A stretch of DNA of 64,000 bases from Sitta carolinensis (taxonomy: Eukaryota; Chordata; Aves; Passeriformes; Sittidae): positions 14,116,501 to 14,180,500 of the forward strand of contig CM063288.1 of the NCBI GenBank assembly GCA_032173965.1, in the 5' to 3' direction. Below are positions 1-13,400 of the stretch, one piece after another (the first letter of the stretch is position 1; every line of letters begins with the position of its first letter). Position numbers and translations under genes: made by a program. Below the pieces are notes generated by a model. It had not been told where the DNA came from, did not search any database, and was given only the letters and a program-made list of their open reading frames with translations.

Positions 1-1798
1 AGCACACACATGGGATCAAAGACTTTTTTTTCACCCCGACACAGAATCACTTCTTCTTAATTATTTGAAGATGTCAGAATGAGACCTCTAGGGAACAAGT
101 AACTTGGCCATAGCTGTACAAGGAGTATGCAACAGTGGTACAAAACAACCCTAAATTACATGTAGGCCAACAACGAACAGTAACATTTATTACAGAAGGA
201 ATGGACAAACTGTCACAGCTCCCTCCAAACCCAGGAAAATCTGCACTGAAAAACTGCCTCTGTCACAGATGCACTGTTTAGTTTTCTACAAACCATGACG
301 CCCTTCTGTATCATAACCTTTCCTTTCTATTACAGTGGGGCCAGTATTCTCACATGGCTTCTGAGGAAGCACAATATAAAAAGCCAGGTGCTTAATTTAA
401 CAACTCCAAGCATTTTTCCCTTACTACTGCTGGGGCCATTGTGTATGGCAGCACTACACTCTTGCAAGATAACATTTCTGACAGGTAGGCAAGTCCAGCT
501 GGCTTCTTCAACTACTGCTAAAGGAGATAAATTTGTTGATTATGTTCCTGGCTCTCCTTCAGCCTTCCGGGTTTTAAACACGGGGTAATGTGAGGGCGGG
601 ACGAAAACTGTTTGCTTCTGCAACCTTGAGTCAGCTTTGCTTAGGCTACATCTCAGCTACACAGGGCTTTCTCCTTCTAGAAAGCAAGGACATCGAGTAA
701 GAAAAAACAAAATACAGTGGAAACCAGTCTGAAGGGTTAAAAGAATATTCCCAAGTGGTCATTCTCAAAGTGAGATTTACTGCTCAGGCAAGACAGGATT
801 GAAGCATGCAGAATGCACAGATATTGGTCCCAGGATACACTAACAGGTAAATCAACACAGCTACTCCAACCTTTCTCCTTTTTTCCTGCATCCAGATGTC
901 ACCCATGAGAATTAGCTCTGAAGCCCAAAGAAATAAGCTGCACAGGTGCAACAAGTTGCAAGGACAAAGCACAAGGACAGGGGAACTGACTGATGTCACA
1001 TCATCTCTGCCTCTTCTCACTGTTGAAAGTCCCTCCCAGAGCAGCCACAGCTGATTGAACAGAGGAGATCCTGACTTGTACCTTTTTCTCTTTACAAAAA
1101 TGGCAAAAATCAATCTAAGCATGACTGACAACTAGAAGAAAGACTAGAGAGAACGACAGCAACAAACAGAAAGCAGATCAATTGGTTTTAGTAAGGAAGC
1201 CATACAGCCAGACAGCAAAGACAGCAGAAAGCACTATACATGAATTTTCATCTCTCAGCCTGTCACCGTGAAAAGAGATTCTGTTTTTATACATTTTTGT
1301 CATGTTTCCAACCACTTGTTAACATCCCTGCTTATCCTGGTCAGAGTTTCAGGATAACACACTAAAAATCTGTTTGGCTTGGTACGTGCACATGGGGTTA
1401 GAGTAGCAGGACGACCATGATTACTGGAGACAATATCCTGTGAATAAGAACATCATCAGAAGGTTACTATAGTCAGAAAACTAAGGGAAGCAGCAGCAGG
1501 AGGAAAAAATTAAAGAGGAGTTTGTTGTCTCAACACATGCCCTCTTTTCCACATTTTAATCTCCCATCATCCAGAGGCTCCTTACAGGTGAGTGCTTTAA
1601 GCATGGCACAAGAGTCTGCACATCTTTCAGACCCCAGGTTTCCCCTTTCTGTATCTCCCTCAATAGCTTCACCACAGAAAAAAATCTTAGGGATGGGAGG
1701 AAGGAACAGGGTGGGGACAGGTCAGGGATGCAACAGGAAGGACTTAGGACTTATGCACAGCCCAGTACTGATAACCAATCCTACAGTAACAGACCAGA

Positions 1799-1832
1799 GC
1801 TCTTGGCTTGAACAACACTCTTGGCTTGAACA
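1799..1832. repeat. Short tandem duplication, 18-bp unit
   Basis: An 18-bp unit beginning ctcttggcttgaaca occurs nearly twice in direct succession. Local slippage duplication; no function suggested. Confidence 0.7.
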
Positions 1833-4800
1833 GCCTTCCCTCCGACTCCAACCCCACTTATTTTTTTTTTCTTAAAAAAGGTACATCACTCAAGTCTTTT
1901 GATTTTCCATGTAGGAGGGAGCTGATGTTTCTCTTACGAAGATGTCTTAGTGCTACTGATCCATCAACAGCTCAAGGAAGAACAGAGGAGGAAGCTCTGA
2001 AGGCAGCAGGTTACAAACATGACAAATTTACCTCCAAAAACAAGTACTTGTTTCATCTGATGAGGAAAAGAAATGTTTTTCTTTTTCTTCTCCATTCTGT
2101 GAAACCAGGAATTAGTCACCCCTTAAAAAGGACACCTGGTTCCTCAGCATCGAGACTGAAAATGCAGGAATAGTTCATCTTTTTCTGGCCCCTTCAACCC
2201 TTGTCCATACTTGTTCTGGCTAAAAATATCCACCAAGGCTTTTGATACCCTTCCATACCTACAGCATGACTGGCTTCAGGCCCATCCCTGGGCTTGAAGA
2301 ATGTGCTGCAGGGTTCCTCCCTCAACAGAGAGGTCAGCTGTCCTTTTCCTTCCCTTCCCACTGCCCATCACTGCAGGCTGGCAGGCAGACACTGCAGCCT
2401 CTCAAGGGGGGCTTTATTTCCAAGGCCTGCCACTCCAGTATCCCATCCTGGTTTTCATTCACAGCTCCATTCATGATGGTGAAACCTTAACTCATCCAGG
2501 CAGCCAAGCTGTGCTGCTGCTCCTTGCTGACTGTGGGGCCCAGCACCTGTGTCTGCAGGGCTGCGAGGGCAGGCAGGGGAACACTGCACAGGCAGCCTCT
2601 GCCAAGGGCAGCAGTGCTGCTAAGAGCCTGCCCAAGAGCAGGACTCGGCTCCCACCAACACCTGCTGCAGAAAAACAAGGCAGACATCACACTCTCGAGA
2701 TTTCTTTGGCAATCCCTTTCTTTCCTGTCCTTCTAAAGTAGCACTTGTATAGATAAGAGCTGGCACTAGTGCCATTTCCCCTAAAGAGAAAAAGCCTCCT
2801 CTGGAAGCCCACTCCAGCCCTCACTCTCTCCTGTTCTTGATTACCCTTGTTGCAGTTTAGCTTCCAAGATTTGGCAGGACAAAAGGATCTCTTATTTTTC
2901 TCCTGTTTTATTCCAGAAGACTTTACTGGGTGCCTTGAACATCACCACAACTCACTAGTGACAGTTTTAATGACCCAACTTCCCACCCAAGCACCTTACT
3001 ATCTGTCTCCTCAAGTTCTTCAGGGCAGAGCAGCTCCCCAGAGCTGCTTCTTTGGCTGAGTTTTTCCCAAGCAGACTGCACTATTTTGCTAACAAGTCTG
3101 TAAGCTGAAATTCACCTCCTGAGCACCTCTCCCTTGCTTCCTTCCTCAAGTATCCATTAACTCCCATTAATCCACCCTCCCGGATAATCAGAGTAATGCT
3201 CTTTAAACACATAACACAGGGCAAAGCCACTGTCTGCAAGTTGTGTTAGAGGGCATGGTGACCCTGCAGGTGACGTGATTGGGAATATTATGCTCCAGAG
3301 CCTCCAAATAATCCATTTATGGAGAGGAGTCCCCAGAATAGGACAGGAGTACTGCAGAAAAGGCACTTTTGCTGCGTCTCCTGGAATACTCAAACACACT
3401 TGGCTAGACAGCAACTTACTGCAGTCCTAAATCAAAGAGTTCTCTCTCCTCCTCCAACCACCCTGGATGACATCTCACCTAATTTAAAAGTGATATTGGA
3501 TGAATCATATGTGTCTATGTAAAAGAAAATCATCTTGAGAAGAGCAAGCAGCATGATTTCCCCTCCTTTCCTGGTATATTGTCCAGCTCATTAGCATCCA
3601 TACTATACAGCAGTTGTCAAAAAATCAGTGCATTGGAAGACCCAAGGAGAAGACACTGGGACTCTTCACCGTCACAACAATCTGCTTTTCTGACTCCCTG
3701 GTAGCACTGACCTTGGAGCAGGAACTGAAAAGGAGACTTTGGCACCCATTGCAGGGGAAACCTAACTGGTGCACCATGATCCAGCAGAAATGGAAAGCTG
3801 CTGTAAGCACCTATCAAATACTTTGAAATTAAGGTGAAAAGGAACTGTAACATCATTTAATTCTCTCTTTTGTGCCAGGAACAGAACCAGTTAGATTTCA
3901 TAAATCAGTACAGCGGCATCCTCATCCCTCATTCCCCCTCTCTGCAGTCAGCTCACCACACACATGAACAGGCTGGAAGGGGGACAAGGCTTTTCAACCA
4001 TTCCCACCAGCCTGAGGAGCTCGGACTCCATGAATTCAACAACCAAGGATAAAGACAAAGCTTTCCATCCAACAGTAAGAATTGATTTTTGCTGCCACTT
4101 AACATTAAAAGCAAACCAAAATGAATTAGGTTAGGACACTAACATTAAGGATGTGGCTTCTTACACAAAAATCTCTCAAGTGACTTTCAGAAATTATTGA
4201 GATGTAGCACCAACCTCTGAAACTGCTCTAACAACAAAAGGCCAGTTCAAGTGGAAGACTGACCCAACAGCACTGCAACAAAAAGCCAGCCTTGGAAATA
4301 GGTGAATAGTAACTGTTTGACCTAAACTGAAATCTGAGTAGAAACAAAGATCTATCTTAGAAGTCTGTACTGCCTGTTGTAAGAGAAAATTAATGCACCT
4401 TTTATATGCCTAATATCAGCCTTTATAAGGATCACTTCTCTAGAAAACAGCCGTACTGGCAGTTTAGGAAAACACAAGAAAAGATCTCCAGGATGCAAGA
4501 GTTACTTTCTTCAAACCAATCTACAGCATGTTTACAGAAAGATACAAATAAATCCCCGGTTCTCAGGATGTTTTGCAAGCACTCTTTGCACATGGCCAAT
4601 CAGCTAAGATGAAAGGTTCTTTTACCTACATAACCACAGGCTCAAACCAAGCATCTCCTCTCCCACAAAGGGCACTTAGAAACAAGACAAGCCTCTAGAT
4701 GGTGAACTGGCTGGGGCCCCTGGTGTGCATCTAGCACTGACACAAACCCCAACATGCCAGGATTTTTTTATTTGAGCACTTTTGACCCTTCACTATGTTC

Positions 4801-7800
4801 AACATTTTAGATTGTTTCTCCCTCCCTCTTCACCCACAGTTTTTGCAGTTTAGCTCCTATCGTCAGTCAAGTCTAAATTAAGTGATGCTACAGTAGGAGT
4901 GGTGCTGTGACAGACAGCATGGGAAAGTAATTCTCTTTCCCCCTGGCAGAATGCTTGGTCTCTGCAGTCACGCTGTGCTACATTCACACACTTGCAGTGC
5001 AGTTCAGTGTCTGCCTACCCCGAGGCCATCCAAGCACCTTCAAAAGTAGGCTCCTTTTAAAGGCTCCTCCTACATAAGTTGATTTATCTTGTTATGTTAC
5101 TCCTCTTTCTCACTTCTTTAGGTCATTTTGCATTATGCTGCCCTGCAGCTACAGCCCAAGCACTGTGTTTGTACTCTAGCATGAATTCAAGGGCTGGTTC
5201 TCAGCTACAACCAACTTTACATAACCAACTGAAACAATAATTATTTCTTGGTTTTTTTCTTTCTTAAATATACCTATGTTCCCACCCCCCTCCCATCCCC
5301 AAATATTCGACTGATACGTCATCTTCCCTCCAGGTCTAATTCACTATGTTATTCAGTGGACATTTTTTCTCCCTTCTATAACTGCACAAGCTTGCCTTGC
5401 TAAATAAAAGCTTAATAGGAACAAATACTGGGTTTTTATTTATTTATCTTTTCCTTTTTTTTACAGATTTTAGCAGTTAAAATGAAAGGATAGATATTTC
5501 CTCTTCTACCCTTTACTCTTCACCTCCCCCACACCCCCATTTATCTTTAAGGGCATGAAAACGTTCTACTTTTTCACCACCCAAGCTTTTGGAAATAAAT
5601 ACAAATCCTGGCAAATGTGATTTAAACTTCACTTCAAATTTTTTCCTCATCTATTTTATAGCTTTCAGTCAGGGATTTCAAAGAATAAAAACAAACTAAA
5701 GAGAACATAAAATTAAGAATCTGGGTGCTAGCTACAGATCGAGTTGAGATGAGCTGGGACAGAGGCCAATGTGCCAGCTCAGGCACCACCCCACTGCCCT
5801 GTGGTCCTGTGGACTGCTTTTATTTTCCCTGTTCCCATCCAGAATTTACCATCAAATCTACCTGCGAGAGGAGAGACTTGAAAGAAAAACAGGTAAAGCA
5901 GCACAAGCTGAGGGTTGATAATGGAGCAGCAGAATGCAGAATAGAGGAGGAAAAGATGCAGCTAGAGATGACTAGTAGAGGTGGTTTAAGAGTGATGTGA
6001 AACTACTGCCCCGGCAGGAGTAGCTGGGTCAGTTTAAATTTCTGGGTCCGTCGGTAAAGACAAGACTGTATCTAAGGCAGGCAGAGACACAGAAAGTGCT
6101 CCAGCAGCAGCTGCACAGAGCAGGAGACAGGGCAGCAAGATAACCACTCAGAAGCGGCCACTTCTCCCACCAGAACAAACCCAATGCCAGAAGCAGGCAC
6201 CTGTCTCAGGAAGAGTGGGAGATTAAGAATCTTAAGAGCTTAAGCCAGAGTTTTCAGACTTTGAATGCTTTAATCTTGACACCTTAAGCAGATGGCCCAA
6301 TTCCTGAGGTGCGGAAAACAGCTTCAGCAGGAGCCACAGGCTCTGTTAGGGTCAGCCTCAGTCTGTCAAGTCTGGGGTGCACAAACTGCACACAGGTACC
6401 ACTCTGCCATCACTCTGCCACATAACTGCCCCAGAGACAGACCAGCTCTCGGGTGTGCTGGTGACACATGGCCATCTTCACCATATGCAGTTGTACGCCT
6501 AATTCATAACTTTGGGGGCACTTTTTTTTTACTTGGTTTGCTCTTATTCAAAGCATGTGGCCAAAAACACTACATTCCTGAGTTCATGCTATTCAGCAGA
6601 GCAGAAACTGCAGAGAATCTGTATCAATACAGTGAAAATAAAGGAGGAGGAAATTTCAGTCTTGAGAAAGCAGGTAAATTTCCACCCTCCCTTCTGTCTT
6701 CCCCTGCCTTAAACAGACATCACACAGAGGCCAAAAACAAGTGGCACAACTGTGGAGCTAGTCAGTCACTACATCATAGCACTGTAGCTAATAAAGCCAA
6801 ATGGCATAATTTAATTCAGCTGGCATCAGTGTGACATTCCAGGCAACAGGACTTCAACAACATCAATGTCTATTACTTGGGTAGGCATTTAACATAGCTT
6901 AATTAAACCCTATCTATAGCCAACAGTAACACTAGCAAGAGGAATAGATAGTAAAAAATAGTGTTGTTTGCACAAATTCCCCTTCTCAATTCCTCTGCCT
7001 CCTCCTCTGCGACATTCATTTTAAATGCTGATACTTTTGCAAGAAGTATTTTTATTTTTACACAGGCCCTGATGGAAAATGAAGCAATCAAATCAGGAAA
7101 AAACATAAAAGGCATTTGAGGCCATGACTGAGCCAGAGAAAGAGATAAAGGAACAGGTGCACGCTAGGAGGGAGAGGGGCCAAAGAGCTCTTACAAGGCA
7201 AAACAATGCTAGAGGAAAGTCCAGAAGGGACAGGCTGGATGCAGAGCCCTAAGAGGCCAGTAAAGCTCCTTCACAGGTTCACAATCACCTTGCTGAACAA
7301 CAATGAGAGTTTCTCAGATGCAGGAGATTTGGAACACAGTGGCAGCACAATGGGGTAAAAGGAAAGACAGGAGGATTTGGATCAGCTATTGCAATTCCCT
7401 CAGCTGGAAGGCAACAGCTGCAAAAGATCAGCCATGGGGAATTCAGGAACAGTGCCCTCCAGGCCCAGGTTGAGTCACAGAATGTGGTTTGTCCCATCAA
7501 AGTGTGAACACATAGATCAATGGAAGATCAGCTCTTGGTTCTCCTCTAGCAGCTTTTGAACAGCTCTTCTCCTTTCCTCTTCCCAGTCCAAGAAGACTGC
7601 TTTTTCCTTCAGCAGAGCTGAAGGGCGAGGAACAGCAAATTAGAGAAGCAGGCTTGATAGGGCAAGTCCTCTGGCTGTGAATGAGTGTTAAGTCCATCAG
7701 CTTCTTTGCCAGAGCACTTGTTAAGAATCTGTTTCTGGAGAGGAAAACCACCACAAAATGCTCCCCAAAGAGCCTCCTCAAAAATTAAGGCCTCAACTGG

Positions 7801-9478
7801 AGACTGCCAGCTCAGAAGACATTCCAGGTAAAACACCCCAGGCTCTAAGTCACCTTCATCCAGCATGACAAGGCAGCTCTTTTAACCTACTATATCCACA
7901 GCCTCATGGTAAGGGCATCCAGCCCTGATAACGCACACTTCCTCTCTGAATTATTTATGGCCACCAAGGGTCATGCAATAAGGAGAGCAAAAGGCTCCAG
8001 CTTGGCAAAAGGTTCTAGTCTGGCAACTGACTCTGATATCCATTCACAGAGAAGTCCCAGACCATGAGCAATTGGGTGCAGCACACCATTCCAGAGCTCT
8101 GTGATTGATGGATCACATCACCGCTCTGACCTTCTGACTCCCACCAGAGTCAAGTCTCCAAACCCTACCCTCCCAGCCCTGCACATAAACTATTCTTTCT
8201 CTCCAAAGAAAGACAATCTCTTTTTCCACTTTCTTCAGCTATTTTCACAAAAATTTTACTGTTTATAAACAGTCCCGCACCTTTGCCTACAAAACAATCC
8301 ATATCAAACTTCTGCAAAAGTATCTGAAAACCCCTTTAAGTCTTTTGGAATACATTTTTACTGAAACAAACCAGATTATCTTTATTAACTGAGACTGTCC
8401 AATATTTATATTGGAATTGTTTCAGAATAGGGAATGGCCTTTTTTGGCAATACATAATGCAATCACACTGCAGATACTATCAAATAATCATACTGACTGC
8501 ATGTATGATGTAGGAAACATTATCAGAGTGAGCACATCCTTGTAACAGCTCAAGTCTATTAACACACAGTTAAGCTTGGCCTTTCCCAATGGCTATCCAG
8601 TCTAAACAGAGAAAAAAAAGGAAAATCCCTAGTATTCTTCTACTGCAGAGGTTGGCTCAATACACTGAAGAATAGCCATTTCACTCTTCTGCTGAGGAAA
8701 CTGTACCTTAAGGAGTGTTTCAGGACAGAAGCCAAGTGTATTTCTCTGTCTGAATGATTTTACACTCTCCTTGAGCACTGCTCCTCTTATGGAATCTGCC
8801 ATATCTCTCAACAGAATTTTTCCAAAAACATATTTTCAAGCAACCTCTGAAATATGCTGTCCCTCAGTACAGTAACTCAAACCCCTTTTGTGCCTCGTGT
8901 GTCAGACTCAACACTTGGACCAAGCAGTCATGTTGCACCCACAGTGGGGAAAGAGAGTAGCTCTCCAAGACAACATTTTACTGCCTGAAAATTCAAAATT
9001 AATGAGCTGAACATTCATATTCCAGGAAAGGAATTTCCTGCATTATTTTAAACATACTTTTTTTTTTTCCCTTCAAGGTTTTGCCCATTTTTTCCCCACA
9101 ATGACTGAAGAAGCAGGAATGGAAATAAGGTTGGTTCTTCCACACTCAAGACCCACAAAGCTGGCAGGATCAAGACTTAAGAAGTTAAAACAACTTATGG
9201 GAATGCTTAACTTCACCTACAAGGGTACTGAAGAGCTACAAGAGCAGCACATCTGTTAAATAAAAAGATGCAGATATCTACATTTTCTTCAAATGCCAGT
9301 CTTTATACTTCCTCAATATAAGTTTACATCTGTTGCTGGAACCATTCCAAGTAAATCCAATGGGAAGAATCACTATTTCACTCTGCAAATACCATCCAAC
9401 TCAGTTCTGAGTTGGTTAAGTCACACGTTATTGTTTCTGGCCTGATAAAATGTGCAATCGAGCCAAGTAGTACAAAGG

Positions 9479-9522
<44 letters not shown>
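9479..9522. repeat. Poly(A) tract, 44 bp
   Basis: Uninterrupted run of 44 A on the plus strand. No AATAAA is visible just upstream and no recognisable retrocopy precedes it, so it is called a simple homopolymer rather than the tail of a processed pseudogene. Confidence 0.9.
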
Positions 9523-9524
<2 letters not shown>

Positions 9525-10418
9525 AAAAGCGTAAACACGTTTAGCTGTGTTTTCAAACACTGTAGTTTCTGTACCATTGAAGTTCCCTTTCCATCCCTGC
9601 TGGCAAACAAGCATTCAGCTCCATCTAATACAGTTCCAAAGCAGAGCATTAGCAATTGCCCAGTGAAAAATGTTTGTACTCCAGCTGTATCAACCTCTAA
9701 TCTCCCTCATGAAGAGCTAACTTTGAAAACAACTGAGAAACTAATGTGGCTCTTAAACAAAGTTTAACAAAAAGTTCTAAACCTATTTCAAATAAACAAA
9801 CCAAACATGATCAATCCAGAATCACCAAAAAATTAAGGATTTCAGCACAGGTTACCAGTTTCTTGAAACTGTCTGTCAAATCCTTGAAGAGAGGGCAGCA
9901 CTGTGTGTCAAGAGATTAAACACAGCCCATGGTCTTCACAGAGGGATTAGTTGCTGTTAAGCACTGCTTTCTCCTTACTGGTGAAGTTTGCACTCTCCAT
10001 CCTGCCTGGTAGCCTATATTAAGAACACACTGCCATCCAGACTTCTCCTTTCTTGTAAAGAATGGGACAAAAAGAAAGGCGACACTGTCTGGCTTTCATG
10101 ACTCTCCCAACAGCACTTCAGTGGAAACACCGACTTTCAGAAACTTCAACCTCCCAGCCACAGGTCTGAGTAAAGTTCACTCCAGCCCAGCCTAAACAGC
10201 AGAAAATTCTATGCTGCACATGTGTACTAGCAGAGATTTGAGCAAACACAGTACCTATTTCTCATTTCGTAAAGCTGCTTCACAGTGATTCTGTGAGACC
10301 TCTGTCTAGGTCTGTGAATGCCCCAAGCTCTGGGTTCCAAGTTTCCCACAAAATGCAGCTCCCTGCTCTGGCAAACCCTTCCTGAATGCAAGCTCCCAAC
10401 GTAAAAAAGGAGAAACAA

Positions 10419-10436
10419 GGGGGGGCGGGGGGGGGG
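10419..10436. repeat. G-rich tract (G7-C-G10) in a purine run
   Basis: Seven G, one C and ten G in a row, followed by a purine-rich stretch to about 10466. It could form intermolecular or bulged G-quadruplex structures, but it has no link to a gene boundary. Confidence 0.85.
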
Positions 10437-13400
10437 AAGGAGAGAAAAAGGGAGAAAAATAAATTAAACAACTGAACAAACTGTACAACTTCAGCAGGTC
10501 GAAGAATTTCTACTCCCATCTTTTCCTTCGGATCACAAATCTACAAATCTAAAGAGAGGTACTTTCTGAGTAGCAGCTAAGAAACAAAACTACGCAAGCA
10601 AGTTGGCATGATGAAAATATAACCCCAAAATTAAAAAAAAATCATCAATCCTATCTTCTGCGAATAATACATTTCAAGTTTTTCTCCAGGAATGTGGCAC
10701 AGGACCTCCCTGCAGTACTTGCCAGCTTTGTGAAGATCAAATGGCTTCAGAGGCTAGGAAAGTGCCCAGGGAAACCTCAGCTGTCTGAGGTCCACGAGCC
10801 ACTTGGATGCACCTGCTGAAAAGACACCTGACGAGATTTATTCATCCCTTGTGCCACTGCCAATAGTTCAGGCAAATCTGAGAGGTTCCTCTCTCCTGTT
10901 CTGACAGTTTTAAGTACTCAACTAATAACATACTTTAAATTGATTTTGACTAGCAAAACAATGGAAATTACTTTCTTCTCTCTCCCAACCCCTTCCTGTG
11001 ATAGATGCCACCCTTTTAACTCGGCAGTAGGAATGCCAGAATAGTACAGGTTTACTGGCACTCATGCATTCAATATTGCAGTTGCTGGAGAAACCCAAAT
11101 ATACAGCCCCTCAAGATAAGGCTAAAACAGCCTGAAGTCAGAATGGACCTTGCTGCACTATTCTGCCTGCCAGCAGTGCTCCAAGGAGGCTTTATTCAAA
11201 TTTTAAAATTTGTTCCCATCTCATTCATTGCTCTGGGGTAGAGAATTCAGAGTCTCCTGGTCAACATCAATACAGTCTTACCCCCCATTAGAAGCTGCTG
11301 GTCTGCACAGCCTGAACGGGCCAGCCCACTCAGGGGGCTGAGCTGTGGCAAGTGCAGGGTGACAGACCTGCCTGTTCTGCTTGGTAAATTGAGTCTGGCT
11401 TTGTGATCATGTCTGGTTGCCAGCACAGAACTTCTGTGAAGACAAGCTGATCCCTCTGTGTACAGGTAGACAGCCAGGACTGTAAGATGATCCTTGCAAA
11501 GTTGGAGAACTCGCACAACGGGCAGCTCAGGTGTCTGGCCACCATCTCAACAGCGGAAAAAAAATAACCACTCTAATTCCTGTTAACCTAACCCTCTTGT
11601 CATTCCAAATGTTTCTAAGAACCAGAGCTTTATTATACATTTGATCTCAAGCAATAAGGTCTTGTGCCTCTGTCTAAAGAGTCATAAAGAAAGGAAAACT
11701 TGCATTATTCCCAAAGACCCTAGTCCACTTAGATGCTGAACATCTCAGGCTGCACCCAGCTTGGCTAGAGCCATGTCGTTTGCTAGTCACATGCAAAGAG
11801 CAATCATGATGTTGGAAAGAAAACAAACATGTGCCTGGAAGTACAAACCTTGCCTAACAGCATGCAGGATGGAGGGAGAGGCCAGACAAGCTTTGATGTC
11901 ACTCCCTGAGAGATGAGGTCTGTACCACACCATACGGCCTAGAGCCTCTTTAGAGGTCCACAGTGAAAAGAGACTTTCCAGATCCTGCTTTTTAAACCTG
12001 ATCTCGTAAGAATAGCACTGCAGAGGACTATCTGCAGGACTAAAACTTACAGAGAAGACAAAGTGACAAGGAATAGGGCTGGGCCTTTTCCAATCAGAAA
12101 ATTCATCCATCCATGAGATCCTGCTTCATGTAAGAAATCTGTTGCCAACAGCCAGACAGAAGGGCACCTTCACCACGGCACTGTAAGTGCCCTGCCAATC
12201 AAACCATTCCATGGGCAAGGAGACATGTGCAGCCTGGTTTCCTATTTCACCTCCTCCCTGTACCATGCAGATTATCTGACACCAGTAATACAGTCTGAGC
12301 TCATACTGGAATCATCTGAACGTTAGGGGCATTAATTCAGATCTTCCTCCAGTGCCTGTTTTCCAGCAACCTTTAGGCACCACCAAGTAAGTACCTTTGA
12401 GACTCTACCCATCTCCTAAGCCCTGCATTCTTGAGAAAGCAAGCTAACAGACGTAAAGTAAAAAAGCCCTGCCTTTGTCACCTGGGGATTCCAAAAAACA
12501 AAATGTCAATTTTCCTGCCAGATCAGTAGGCAAACAATACTTGTAGCTCTTCAGGCTATTTGTTCATTACTGGCACAACAAGGCAGACTGCCACCAAACC
12601 ATCCTACCCTATGCAAGGGCAAGAAAAAACCACAGAAACTTGGAAGACACAGAAGGATCCTGAAGAAAAACCAATAAGGAACTTCTCTCAAGTAGACAGA
12701 CTTCTCAATAAGAGAGCCTTCTGCATCTACCATTTTTATAGAAAGGTTCCCTCCCCATCTGCAGAGTTTCTACAGAGCAAGAGTCTCTGAAAGCTGAATC
12801 CTGATAACAGCTGTATTTAAATTTGCTTTAAGGTTCTTGGGTACAGCTCATTAGTATGGACTCTCACCTGCTTCAATAGGGCTGAAATTTCATTCCAGTT
12901 TTTCTCCTGCAATGCTCTACCTACTGGAGCTTGACTTGGAAGGAGGAAAAATGTCTTATCAGGCAAACTCAAAATGCAAACCATGCCTTCTACAAACCCT
13001 GTTCCACCCAAACCACAATCTGTGAGACCAAGACTACACCCCAGTCTCCTTGTACTGTGCAATCAGAGCAGAGCAGAACTTTGCTCTGACAGATGTTTTT
13101 ACCAGGAAAACTTCAAACAGATGTGGGTAAACATTGATGGAATTAATAAAGCCAAGAACAGAAAGCAGAAGTGACATTTCAGGGCAACACAGCAAGTCAG
13201 AGTCTATGACTATAAATGGCAGTCTATGACCTAAAAGCAAACCCCTAACACAAAGGGAGTTTGGATGTCCAAACCAAACATTGCCAGGTCCTGCATGGCA
13301 AATAAAGTCTTCCCCTTTGGTTAGGGATAGAGAGGGGAAAAAAGGGATGCCTTGGTTTGTTGGTACACCAGAAGAAACCCATGACAAAATACAACAGTCT

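Noticed and set aside
2242..2741. Overlapping frames of 60-146 codons on both strands
   Set aside because: Several frames open at once in a locally GC-richer stretch; no known protein features or splice sites.
6292..6834. 180-codon plus-strand frame in BIN1 intron 1
   Set aside because: No recognised family, composition like the surrounding intron, and overlapping frames are also open. Likely chance.
9479..9522. A44 run as the tail of a processed pseudogene
   Set aside because: No AATAAA or recognisable transcript sequence upstream and no flanking duplication seen.
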